From positions 1 through 64,000 of the forward strand of contig NW_027270198.1 in assembly GCF_030848805.1 (NCBI RefSeq): a stretch of DNA of 64,000 nucleotides, given 5' to 3'. The position numbers and the translations under genes were made by a program. The notes under the pieces are model-generated. The model was not told the origin of the DNA. It ran no database searches and saw nothing but the letters and a program-made list of their open reading frames with translations. This stretch comes from Temnothorax longispinosus. Its lineage: Eukaryota > Arthropoda > Insecta > Hymenoptera > Formicidae. Below, in pieces: positions 21,391 to 30,890 of the stretch. Position 1 is the first letter of the stretch; each line of letters starts with the position of its first letter.

Positions 21391-23987
21391 TATTGTCGTG
21401 TCCGATTTGTAATGTGCGCAATCGGGACAATCCCGTGCGATCCGCCTCGTTGGGGCAGGTCGCACGGGTGTGCCCCAGCTCCATGCACTTGAAACATTGG
21501 AGCGGACGCCGCTCCAGCAGTGTAACTGTCGCCAGCGTCCACCCCAATTGTACCTTGCCCTCCCTGGTCAGGGTATTGGCCACCGCCAGTGGACATTTGA
21601 CCACGACGGTGGACAACCCCCCAGCCGTCGCTCTGATGGGCCCAACCGCCACGCTTGTCAAACCCACGTTGCTTTTCTTGGCGACGGCCTCCCCAATCTC
21701 CGTCTCAGTGACCGAGGGGTCCAGTCTGCCCAGTCGTAGGTCGGCCGTCATTGACGGACGTCCGACCCTGACTCCCTCCATGCCAGTGAGCGCTTCCGAC
21801 ATCCTCTCGGCCAGGACATCCGCCTTTTCTGCGTTGCCCCGGCCCGACATCTCCAGACTGAAAGCGCCTGTCGCCGTGCGTCTCAAATTGGGGAGTTTTG
21901 AAATGCCAACGCTCCCCAAATCCACGCGTCTCCTCATGAGTCCCATTACCTCGGCGTACTGCCCCTCCGGGCATGTCAGCGTGACCGCCGCGGTTCTGGG
22001 AACTCTCTTTTTAGTCTTTTGCTGGGAAGCGGGTTGGTTGGTCTTGCTTCCCGATTTTCCCCCCTTCTCTGGCCTTTTCGCAAGAGCACCTTTGGCCTGT
22101 TCCTGCAGTCAGGCTTGGTTCTGCTGGCTCGGCTGCTGTCCCCTATTCTTTTTTCCTCTTACTTGGGTCCATTCGTCCTTCCTTTCCGTTCCGGTGTCGG
22201 TGACCCGCGACGTACCCGTTTGAGAGGTTACTCCCTGTGCAGTCCTCTTGGGGGTAAGGGCACGGGCCGGTCCCATCTGCCGTTCGGTGGTGACTTGTGC
22301 CCAAGTTTTACCGCCAACTTTTCCCGAGACGGGCTGTGTCGGTTGTTTGGGGGCCACGGGCTGTCTCCCCTCACTTGTCTTCTTCCCCAGGTTCTTTTCC
22401 GAGGCGACAAACTTCTCCTTGGCGGGCTTTTTTTTCCCCTCCGTCCTCGCATCCTCTAGCTGGGGAAACGCTGCACGCATCTTATCGAACAGCGAGTTCT
22501 CCATTCTGGTGACCCTCTTATCTACGCACTTCACCAGCATTGCTGCTAACCTGTCCTCCATCCCACTTTCACGGGCCTTGCTCTGGACTTGGTTCATTCC
22601 TCTTGCCGGCTGCGCAGGGTCTATGACTTTTCTCACCCCCTGTATGGGGGGTCGGACCGCTGCGGGCAGACCTTCAGCGGCAATCTCAAGAAGGACTTTG
22701 TCCCCCGTTGATTCCACCTGCTCCTCCTCAGTCATTGTCACCCCTTGTGTCTCCTCTCCCTCAAACGGTTCCTGCCCCCGGATTTCGTCCTCACTCGAGA
22801 ACGACGGTAGGAGGAGAGTCGTCTTTCTCTTTTTCGCCCCGCTTCTTGTCACCGCAACATGAGCAGTCGCCCTCCCCTTCTGTTAAGACTCTTGCCTAAC
22901 TCCAAACTGCTGTTGGAGCTCCTGCAGCTCCTTCTGCGCTAGTATAAGTTGCGCGTTAGCATTAGTCTGCTGTACGATAACCTTCTGTAGCCTAACTAAC
23001 TCTTTCCCTTGTGTGGTCACGAGTTCGCGAAGCAACTCCATTTCCGCGTCCCGCTCTCTGCCCGTCGCAGGATCCTCATACCACTGAATGAGAAGTGATA
23101 AGGCTGTCTTGATGTTCGCCGCAGACCAGTTGAGTTTACCGCGAAACTCACCCTTCAGCGACTTAGCCTTCTCGTTGACAAGGTCCACGGCGCGGCGGCG
23201 TTGACCGCCTCCAGGATGACCGCCGGGGTTCCTCCAACGGGGCCATCCCTAGTTGCTCCATCGCCTTCTCTTCTACGACTCTCCTGTTTACGGAGAGATT
23301 TGCAGGAGTGAGTGCCTTCTTTAATATCCTCAACTCCCTTGCCCTCTCCACCAGCTCCCGCTGTGCGTCGCGGAGCATGTTCAAGTAGCGGCTGCCAGTG
23401 GTGGCTCGGCGGCCCCTACCTCCCTCCTGTTGGACATCCCCCCAGTGATGGGCATTCATCCCTGCCCACCTCACGGTCGATCGTCGTCACGGTCTCTCTG
23501 AGGATGATCCTTGCTTCCTTGGCTGTCTCTCCATCAATTTGAACAGCCTCCGGATCCTCTTGATCCCCCACCACTTTGACTTCCGAATCTGAATCGGGCA
23601 CGATGTGATTCCTCCTGTTTCCCCTGCGTGAGTTCGAACCTAAACGTGAGCGCGGTCTCTCGTCCGACTCGGAGGAAGGGGAACTTCCATCTCTCCCTAT
23701 GACCACTAGATTCCCAGCCCGTGATTTCCGCGGTTGACGACCCTGAGGCCTGCCGCGGTTCCTATTGGGGACGGCAGAAGCGGACTTTGACCTTAATCTG
23801 GTCTTGTCCCCCCGCCTCTCTCGGCCCTCATGCCGTCGTTAGGGTGGCTCTGAGCTCCACCCTGAGCGATCATATATTCCCCTGAAGCGCTCGCTGACAA
23901 CGCTTCAGGCAGCCCATCGCACGATGACGACGTGGGGGGAACTGGGACGGTATTCCCACCAACACGCCGGCTTAAATTGAAAGAGCT

Positions 23988-24640
23988 AATAGATTATGAT
24001 TGTTAATGTAACATAATTATTTTAAATAGTCTATTAGAGAAGAGATTTTAGTCGATTTTAATGATATCTAGTTTTTTTTAAAAAAATTTAATTTGATTTA
24101 ATATAATATATTATTTAATTAGTTATAATAATATTTTTATTAAATATAATATTTATGGGATAAATTATAAGTATTATTTAAAATAATTTTTCGTAAATAA
24201 AATTAATATATTAATGTTTATAATATTTGAATTTAGTAGAAAAAATTTAATAATTTATAAATTAGATTGGTTAAGATTTTAAAAATAAAATTTAATTGTT
24301 AAAAAATATATTAATTTAAATTATGTAAATTAAATAATAATGATAATATTAGTAAAAAATTTAAAAAATTATTTAATAATAAAAGATTAGTTAAATATAA
24401 ATTTAAGGAATTAGGCAAAATATAAATTCACCTGTTTAATAAAAACATGGTTTTATGATAATAATATAAAATCGTTTTCTGCTCTATGATATAATTAAAT
24501 GGCTGCAGTATATTGACTGTACTAAGGTAGCATAATCAATTGTTTTTTAAAAGGAAGCTAGGATGAAGGAATTGATGAAATTTATACTGTCTTCTATAAA
24601 TTTAATTTATTAATTAAGTAAAAATACTTTAAGCCACTGA
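23988..24640 (+). pseudogene. rrnL: mitochondrial 16S rRNA, second segment (NUMT copy)
   Basis: Continues the 16S copy after the LINE. Landmarks: TTCACCTGTTTAATAAAAAC (about 24427), GACTGTACTAAGGTAGCATA (24515-24534) and GGATGAAGGAATTGATGAA (24561-24579), all conserved in insect 16S domains IV-V. It ends at about 24640, where the second R1-like copy starts. Confidence 0.9.
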
Positions 24641-24641
24641 C

Positions 24642-25927
24642 GTGGCCACTCAGGCCTCGCCCCGCGTCAAACACGGGGGGTGTGACGCTCCGGGAAGCGG
24701 GATCGATGACGGTCTGGGACCTAGCGCGGGACTTTGTTCTCGCGTAGACGCCCTTGACCGCAAGATGGACGAGGTTATAAGGGAGTTACGCTCTCTTGTA
24801 GGACAGAGAGCGGGCGCTCCTCCGGCTGGGAAGTCCGGCAAGGGGGGTGCTTCTAAGAGCGGGAAAACACCTGGTGGGCACCCTCCTCTTTTGGCCGGTG
24901 GGCCAGAGGGGGGGAGGCTGCTGGGAAGAGAGGGGGAGGGGGCGCTGGGGCCATCGCTTCCCTAACCCTAACAGACAGGTAAAGTCTGTCCGGGGTGGGG
25001 GTGGGAGTGCTGGGCGTGTCCCTCCAGTAGCGATCAGGAAAAAGGCTAAGGCTGCGGGGCCGCTTCCGTCTAGAACAGCGGCGCGGCGGTGACAATCACC
25101 GTCCCCGGGGGTGGGGCGGTCTCGTACGCCGAGGCTTTAAAGGCGACGAGGGAGAAAGTCTCCCTCCCCGCCTTAGGGATAGATGACATATTAGTTGTCG
25201 AAGGGCGGTTACCGGGGGACTGGTGCTAGAGGTCCCCGGCGACGACGCCAAGAAGAAGGTGGACACCTTGGCGCGGCAGATCAGCGCCGTGCTCGAAGGG
25301 TTCGGGGTGCGAGTCGCCAAGCCTAGCAAGAGCGTGGAATTGCGCTTGAGGGGCCTGTATGACTCGATCACCCAGGAGGAGATAGCGGCTGCCATCGCCA
25401 CAGTTGGCGGCTGCGATATGGGGGACGTGAGGGTCGGGGAGATCCTCCGTCCTCCCAGGAGCATGGGAATTGCCTGGGCGCGATGTCCGGTGGGAGTCGC
25501 GTCAGGGGTATTAAAGGAAGGGCTCAGGGTGGGCTGGAGCAGACCGAAGGTAGAGCTGCTCCAGACCCGGCCCCTGAGGTGCTACAGGTGCTTAAACGTG
25601 GGCCACGTCTGGGCCCTGTGCGCCTCCCCGGTCTACCGCAGCGGGCGTTGTTACCGCTGTGGAGAGTGCGGCCACCGGGCAGGCCGGTGCACTGCGGCGG
25701 CCTCGAAATGTCCGCTTTGTGCGGATTTGGGGTTGCCGGCTGGGCATCGGCTTGGGGGGACTGGGTATTCCCGCCCGAAAGAAAATGTAAGGGTGGAGAG
25801 GCGGGATCCGAGGAGAGGAGAGGAACCCGCCTCTTCAGCGGGAGTTATGGCTCCTGCAGGAGGAGGAATGGAGGACAGGATGGCATGGGAGCCCTTGAGC
25901 CCCCGTCCGCCCCGCCCTCCAAGCTGA
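24642..25927 (+). pseudogene. ORF1 (gag-like) of second R1-like copy
   Basis: A 107-codon N-terminal frame (24642-24965) and a 234-codon frame (25223-25927) in another register. The second holds a conserved region and three zinc motifs: CYRCLNVGHVWALC (about 25579), CYRCGECGHRAGRC (about 25648) and CPLCADLGLPAGH (about 25708). It is diverged from the first LINE's ORF1, so this is a different subfamily. Confidence 0.82.
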
Positions 25928-26340
25928 CAGAAGTGGAGCGTGGCGGGGCCGGGAGAGCTTGGGCGGCGTCCCTACGGGGTCACTGCCACAAGCGCTCTTT
26001 CTGTTCCGCTGGGGGGCCGGAACCCGGGACCCTAATCCCAGGGTTTGGACTCCCTGCCACCCTAGCGGTGGCGCATCGGGGAGAAGACCATTCGCTGGGC
26101 GCGGATGTTTTCCTCTCCCCTGATGCTCTGGGTGCAGGGGTGTGTGGTGGGGACCATACTCCCTGCGGCTGATCCTCAGGGGTCGGCAGCCCAACTAGAT
26201 GGTGTGGCGACTAGGGATAGTTTCCCCTAGTACGCCACGGGAATTGCCCTTCGACCCGGGCGAGGCGGAGGAGGGAGAGTGACTGGTTGCAGCGGTCTCT
26301 GAACGAGAAATAGGGGGCCGTGTTGCGCTCCCCGATCTCT

Positions 26341-26579
26341 CTCAAAAAACCCCGCCGAGAAGGGTAGCTACGGCTACGCCTGGAAGGGGTGCCGGAAGCA
26401 ATAATAACAAATACCCGGGCCCCTCCCTTAAAGGCACGCGTAGGAACTCTTGTGGTTTTAGTTGGTAGGCGATCGGCCTGCGCTTCGGCAAGGGTCGGTT
26501 AAATCCAACACACCCCCCGCCTCTTACCCCAGAGGTGGGGATGTCTTTCAAAGATTTCCACAAGTAAAAAAAAAAAAGG
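26341..26579 (+). repeat. R1-like 3' terminus with A-run inside the second copy
   Basis: Sequence ending GATTTCCACAAGT followed by 12 A's (26567-26579) resembles the 3' end of the first LINE. Its position between ORF1 and endonuclease suggests a short 5'-truncated LINE insertion, or the ORF1-ORF2 linker with an accidental A-run. I found no target duplication. Confidence 0.4.
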
Positions 26580-26633
26580 TGGAGGACCTCGTGGTGGAAA
26601 ATAGCCAGTAATGGCCCTGCGACTTTTATAGGT

Positions 26634-26975
26634 TAATCTCAACCACGCCCGCGCCGCCCAGGATTTATTCCTTCATACCATGGCGGAACGCGGGTGTGGA
26701 TTGGGAGTGGTGGCGAAGCCGTTCAGAGTCCCGGCAGGCCACCTCTTCTGGGCTGCTGACACTTACCGGCTCCGCCGCCATTACATAGAGGGACTTACCG
26801 CAATCCCCCCGTGCTCGCGCAGCAAAAACGGGGAGGGCTACGTAGCGGTGAAATGGGGCCTCATCTCTGTTATTGGAGTTTACGCCCCTCCAAGATAGAA
26901 CCTGGCCAAATTTGAGGGGGTGCTATACAACATTGGCGCATGCGTACGCAAGCACCTGCGTGCTGCTGTCTTCGC
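26634..26975 (+). pseudogene. endonuclease N-terminal fragment of second LINE copy
   Basis: The stretch NLNHARAAQDLFLHTMAERG, then GLGVVAKPFRVP and VIGVYAPPR, matches the endonuclease of the first LINE. The catalytic Glu of AEPWRVP is Lys here (AKPF). The frame continues to VFAG and is then joined directly to RT sequence; the rest of the endonuclease and the RT palm start are missing. Confidence 0.82.
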
Positions 26976-27154
26976 CGGCTGCTGGCTCTCGGGATACGCG
27001 GGTGACGTATATTTGGGGTCGGCGGGGAGACATGGTTGAAGGCCATTAGGCTGGCTAACGTGGCTGCGGCCAGCGTGGTGCGCTTAGGGAGTTGGGCCTC
27101 AAGGTGGCCCCGCAGAGAACCCAAGCTGCATGGTTTTATAACCGCGCTCTGCGG
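26976..27154 (+). pseudogene. RT fragment (YAGD) of second LINE copy, upstream part
   Basis: CWLSGYAGDVYLGSAG corresponds to CWLSGYADDIYLGVSG in the first LINE, so one of the two metal-binding Asp residues is Gly. Register changes follow. The frame runs into the TSD of the P-type insertion at 27155. Confidence 0.8.
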
Positions 27155-27926
27155 GGCCCACCTAGAGGGCCTCTAGATACGAGGGGCGCAATAGTTGATC
27201 TAAGTGCTGATTGGCTCGCGTGAATTGCATGCTTTATTCTTTTCATAAGCACATACTTGCATAACGTCAGCCCATAAAAAGATGACAAGTATGACAGGCA
27301 TAACCGCAAGTTTACGAGAAAAATATATTTTTTGCTATATAAATTGAAAACGATACGACGAAAAAGATTGAAGAAAAAGGAAGAGGTAAATTTTTGTTTG
27401 TATTCGATTTTGTCTAACATGATTTGAACTTGTTTAATATCTATTTATGTATTTTTGAAAATATTTTTAAATAATATGATTATTTTATATTAATAGGGAC
27501 ATAGAAAGTCTGAACGAAAAATCAAGAATACCACGAACAAATTAAATGGTCAAACAGTGAATTATAAATTATCTGATTTATTGCGTTAGAAAGTAATCTC
27601 CTGAAAAAGTGCAATATAAACATTTTCTAATGTTTGTAATATTTTATTTGTAATAAATATATATATTTATATATATTTATATTTTGTCAATTTTGTCTTT
27701 ATTTATATCTTACATATATACATATCTTATTTTTTTCAGCAAGCGACACAAATCGATACAAACATATTCTGTTTTCGTTATTCATTGGAGTTTAAAAGCT
27801 TTTTAAAAAGTATATATCTATCCTCTAATCTTACATTCCGTAATCTAAATTTATTCTCTAATTTTAACATTTCTGTAATCTATTTATATTCTCCTTGCCT
27901 ATTAGTAATTCCTACTATTCCTGATC

Positions 27927-28076
27927 ATGGCATTGTGTTGTGCATTAAACTGCTCAAATAGATCAGACAGTTATGTTATGAAAAGGTTTCCTTCTAACAC
28001 TGAAACTCAAAAATTATGGATTTCGAACATCAATAGGTCAAACTACAAATTTTCTATTAATTCCTATCTCTGTCAG
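27927..28076 (+). CDS. THAP-domain exon of P-type transposase
   Basis: Fifty codons from ATG 27927 to a consensus donor CAG|GTAAAC at 28076/28077. The peptide starts MALCCALNCSNRSDSY and continues with a KRFP segment and a KLWISNINR helix: the C2-C zinc ligands, the conserved Pro and the Trp-helix of the THAP DNA-binding domain. The second half of THAP (the Cys/His pair and AVPTIF-type box) would lie in the next exon, which is missing. Such a fragment can bind DNA in intact transposases; here it is only a relic, unless co-opted. Confidence 0.75.
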
Positions 28077-28284
28077 GTAAACTATCTCCTTTGCTTTTAC
28101 TAAATAATAAATATTTTAAATAAATATAAGTAAATAAATAAATAGTAAAACAACAACTAATATAATATATAAAAAAACTAATATATAAAAAATATAAATA
28201 TAAAAATAAATGTAAATATATAAAAAAATATAAATATAAATATAAATATGTTATAATTAATAAATCAAAAATATAAAATATATA

Positions 28285-28352
<68 letters not shown>
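28285..28352 (+). repeat. (AAT)n microsatellite
   Basis: About 22 tandem AAT/ATA trinucleotides inside the P-type element. Confidence 0.95.
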
Positions 28353-28364
<12 letters not shown>

Positions 28365-28570
28365 ATATAATAATATTATTCTCTTATTATTTATCTTTTA
28401 TTATCTTTTTATTATTATTAATTAATTATTAATAATAATTAACAATTATATTATTGTTACTTTGTGTTTACTAGGTATTGATCGCCATGTTGCATGCTTT
28501 ATTCTTTTGTGCAGCAATTTCAAGTCAATCAGTTTGCGCCCCTCGTATCTAGAGGCCCTCTAGGCCTACC

Positions 28571-29365
28571 GCCAGAAGGGCTCAACATAATAGTGAATGG
28601 AGTCCACGTCCCGATCACCCCCTACCTTAAATACCTGGAGGTATAGCTGGACAAGACAGGGAGCTTCGGCGAGCACATTGCCCGCGTAGCCCCTAAGGCG
28701 AGGGGCGTAGCCAACAACCTCGCCAGGCTGTTGCCTAATCTGGGCGGCGCAAGCGGGCATGTGCGTCGCCATTACGTGTCAACGGTCCACTCCGTAATGC
28801 TTTACGGAGCGCCTGTTTGGGCTGAGCGGGTGGCGGAAAACATCCGCCTTAGCAGGCAATTGGTGGCTGTCCGGTGAATTATCGCGAATCGGGCGTCCGG
28901 GCATACAGGACCGTCTCCCACGTGGGGGCGACGACCCTCGCCGGCATCCCCCCGATAGACATAATCGCCAGGTCGCAAACCTGCGTGTACAGGCGAATTA
29001 ATGCGATTAAATAGGAGGAGGCGTAATCACGCCAAAGGCAAAAGCCGCGCTGAGGCTTCAAGCCAAAGAGACCCTCCTCCGTGAGTGGAGCAAGTGGCTC
29101 ACGAACCTCCAACTGGGGGAGGAGGGTCCGAGAGGCCGTTCAGCCGATGTTGAGGGAATGGGTGGAACGAAAGAGACGCGGACTGACGTTTTACGACGAG
29201 TGGTTCGCCCTGGCTTATATTTGAGCAGCCTGCTCGACGGCCATCTTAATAAGAAGAAGAAGAAGCGGACTGACGTTCCACGCGGCGCAGGTGCTCACCG
29301 GGCATGGTTGCTTCAGTGAGTACCTGTGCCGCATAGGAAAAGAGCCCACCACGCGGTGCCATCAC
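28571..29365 (+). pseudogene. RT C-terminal region of second LINE copy
   Basis: Continues the RT of the second LINE beyond the P-type element: PYLKYLEV, a GSFGEHIARVAPKARGVANN stretch, LARLLPNLGG and LYGAPVWAERV, then multiple frame changes. A late segment (about 29280-29345) matches the HAVQVITGHGCF region of the first LINE. An imperfect duplication containing GCGGACTGACGTT occurs at 29179 and 29263. Confidence 0.75.
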
Positions 29366-30240
29366 TTCTCTTTACGACTTTTTGAAAGCTTGTAATATCG
29401 ATTCGTGGTGACATGAATCTATACAATGTAACCAACGATTTTTGAATCGTGGATAACTTAAAGCAGCAATAGCGGCATTTTCTGCGGCAGAAGTGGTGAA
29501 ATTGAAAAACTCACTAAATTTTTTCTCAACTGCATTAAGAAATACTTCTGACAGTGGTTTGCAAAAGACCCAATCCCTTTTCACAAGAAACTGTAGTTCT
29601 CGACGTAACGCTACAAGACAAGGTAACATTATACCATAATAAGTATTTTTTTCTCCTTGAAGTAAATCTAACGCTTCTGCCACAGGTCCTGCGCAAGCCA
29701 AATGCTCTTCTAAGTAATTAAACTCATATTTATTTAGCATATTATTGATATTCAAAGCTTTAAACAACTGAGCATTTTGGTCTAATTTCTAAAATCTGTT
29801 TGAGAGAATCATATAAACTATTCCATCTTGTCTCACCTGGTCTACTAAGAGTATGACCTAATATGTTTTCAACAATTTCAGCGGTTTTCGGTCGCATAGC
29901 AGCTTTCCACAGTAAGTTACATTTTTTCATAACTTGACTATGCATGATCGATAAATCTTTGGAAGTCTTTAAGATTTTAACAGCATCACTTGTAGCACAG
30001 AGACTTAAAGTATGCGCACAACATCTTAAATGAGCTGGTAGAAATTTCTGCAGTTCAGGTGATAAGTGTGCTTCTTCATTGGAAAATTTCGAATCAGAGT
30101 CAGTTTCCATATCACTCTTACTACATTCATTACAGCCTTCTTCTACGATATTTAAACGTTCTTGTACCACACCATACATTTTGAAAGCTTTGACGAAATT
30201 GCTTCCATTGTCCGTAATTGTCGCCATAATTTTCACGATT
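29366..30240 (-). pseudogene. hAT transposase fragment
   Basis: Minus-strand frames 30236-29760 and 29767-29372 (register change at 29760) show hAT RNase-H-fold motifs: TDNGSNFVKAF near 30195, LRCCAHTLSLC near 30010 and GETRWNSLYDSL near 29830, plus the alpha-helical segment that precedes the dimerisation region. The first catalytic block, zinc finger and C-terminal dimerisation domain are absent. hAT transposases cut and paste DNA with 8-bp duplications; this is a truncated remnant abutting the LINE at its 3' side. Confidence 0.8.
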
Positions 30241-30329
30241 ACATGTATGATGATTGATTAATTTCGATTATTGATTAATGGATTACTTTAATCGACTAAA
30301 CTTTTAATCGATTAATGCCCAACTCTGCT

Positions 30330-30890
30330 TACAGGTGGACAGCCGGAAGCTTCCGAGGGCGGACGGTCGACGGGCGGGTCACGCTGGAGCCCACAGCCGG
30401 AAAATCAGCTGGCCTGTCAAGGCACGTCACCAGCCGCACGAGAGCACTGCAGCCCGAATACGGAGGACCCGAAAAGGGGGACGCCCCGACGAAGGCTCCC
30501 GTCAAGGAACGGGGCCATCACCGGTGTAACGCCACCGGTCGACGAGCCATGGCCCGGCCAGCCTGGCCGTCGAGAAACCGGGCGATGAGTCGCGGCCTGG
30601 ACAGCCGGTCTCACGTAGGCGGGTTTTAAATCTACCGCCGGCGGATGGGAGCAGTGACAAGAGGCGCCCTAGTAAGGCGCGACGGTCGCCTAGGAGGATC
30701 GGTAGCGTGCCAGGGCGCAGCACCTGATAGGGTTAGGGATACCGGCGCGCGCGCGCGCGGGGGCTCAGCGTGGTCCCGCCGGGCCGAAGAAACGCCACTG
30801 TCGTGCGAGCCGCCATCCAGGTACCATCCAGCCCTGCGAGCCGAACGACGAGCTGCCGGAACGAGGGATTAATTGTAAGGCCACTGCTCA
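30330..30890. other. unclassified GC-rich block
   Basis: About 560 bp of GC-rich sequence with a (GC)n run at 30747-30760 and open frames on both strands that resemble nothing I know. It could be part of an untranslated region of a non-LTR element. No terminal repeats are visible. Confidence 0.35.

Larger units (their letters stand above)
20271..21431. mobile_element. fold-back element inside LINE ORF1
   Basis: The flanks share CCCGTGCGATC (20260-20270 and 21432-21442), an 8-11 bp target duplication that duplicates the residues DRTG of ORF1. The ends are inverted: GTCCCGATTGCGCACATTAC and ATCGGACAC appear at both edges in opposite orientation. Each arm is filled by a tandem array (20323-20755 and 21070-21385). 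The arms are separated by a GC-hairpin core. No transposase is encoded. TSD length is compatible with hAT, P/Galileo or Mutator-type non-autonomous fold-backs. Confidence 0.85.
19800..23830 (-). pseudogene. LINE ORF1: gag-like protein with zinc knuckles
   Basis: Minus-strand fragments in different registers make up the RNA-binding ORF1 protein. They are an N-terminal charged region with a coiled-coil-like helix (about 23700-22880, heptad-rich LLRELVTTQGKELVRLQKV), a low-complexity middle (22850-22110), and a conserved region (21946-21450) ending in the knuckle CFKCMELGHTRATC. The second knuckle, CYRCGEGEHSAREC, lies beyond the fold-back insertion (about 20250-20200) and is followed by CDSKGLPHEHRVGGPSC. 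Two to three tandem CCHC motifs are the signature of R1-clade ORF1. The protein would coat the element RNA. It is broken by the insertion and several 1-bp register changes. Confidence 0.82.
15731..23973 (-). mobile_element. full-length R1-like non-LTR retrotransposon
   Basis: An 8.24-kb LINE on the minus strand, poly(A) tail at 15731-15750 (T-run on plus), 3' UTR, ORF2 (endonuclease-RT) and ORF1 (gag-like), 5' end at 23973. Target duplication is AAATTGAAAAAGCT (15717-15730) versus AAATTGAAAGAGCT (23974-23987), 14 bp with one mismatch. Domain order and the CCHC-type ORF1 fit the R1 clade. The target is mitochondrial-derived 16S DNA rather than the canonical 28S site. A 1.16-kb fold-back element sits inside ORF1 (20271-21431). 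Confidence 0.9.
1847..24640 (-). other. NUMT: nuclear copy of mitochondrial trnW-ND2-trnQIM-12S-16S
   Basis: A contiguous mitochondrial segment is recovered once the insertions are removed. In majority-strand sense (window minus strand) it reads trnM, trnI, (trnQ opposite), ND2, trnW; on the plus strand 12S and 16S follow. It is nuclear because ND2 has stops and frameshifts and because nuclear transposons with clean target duplications lie inside it (2236-3125, 5290-15518, 15731-23973). Surviving mitochondrial pieces are about 1847-2235, 3126-5289, 15519-15730 and 23988-24640. The order M-I-Q-ND2-W fits ants (Formicidae). No trnV is recognisable between 12S and 16S, although insertion or decay could hide it. 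Confidence 0.88.
27163..28562 (+). mobile_element. P-type DNA transposon, internally deleted, with THAP exon
   Basis: 1,400 bp with perfect 29-bp inverted ends beginning TAGAGGGCCTCTAG (27163-27191 and 28534-28562), flanked by an 8-bp duplication GGCCCACC (27155-27162) / GGCCTACC (28563-28570). Removing element plus one duplication restores alignable RT sequence across the site. An 8-bp duplication, ~30-bp inverted ends and a THAP exon are the P-superfamily signature. A GCATGCTTTATTCTTTT motif is repeated near both ends (27228 and 28492). Only the first exon survives; the catalytic exons are absent. Confidence 0.9.
24641..29365 (+). mobile_element. second R1-like LINE copy, deleted and rearranged
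   Basis: Plus-strand relative of the LINE at 15.7-24.0 kb: ORF1 piece (24642-25927), an internal 3'-terminus-like segment with an A-run (26341-26578), a fragment of the endonuclease (26634-26975), then a jump to RT and the RT C-terminal region (26976-29365). It is split by a P-type element (27163-28562) and ends abruptly against hAT sequence. Both ends lack features of a complete copy. Confidence 0.82.

Noticed and set aside
20196..21492. Long open frames on both strands rich in repeated HRVQS/DTVSIAHG-type peptides
   Set aside because: They are translations of the 16-bp array in several frames at once; repeat arithmetic keeps them open.
30315..30629. Possible host gene in the GC-rich block
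   Set aside because: Overlapping open frames on both strands with no recognisable domain, start context or splice signals; high GC alone explains the openness.
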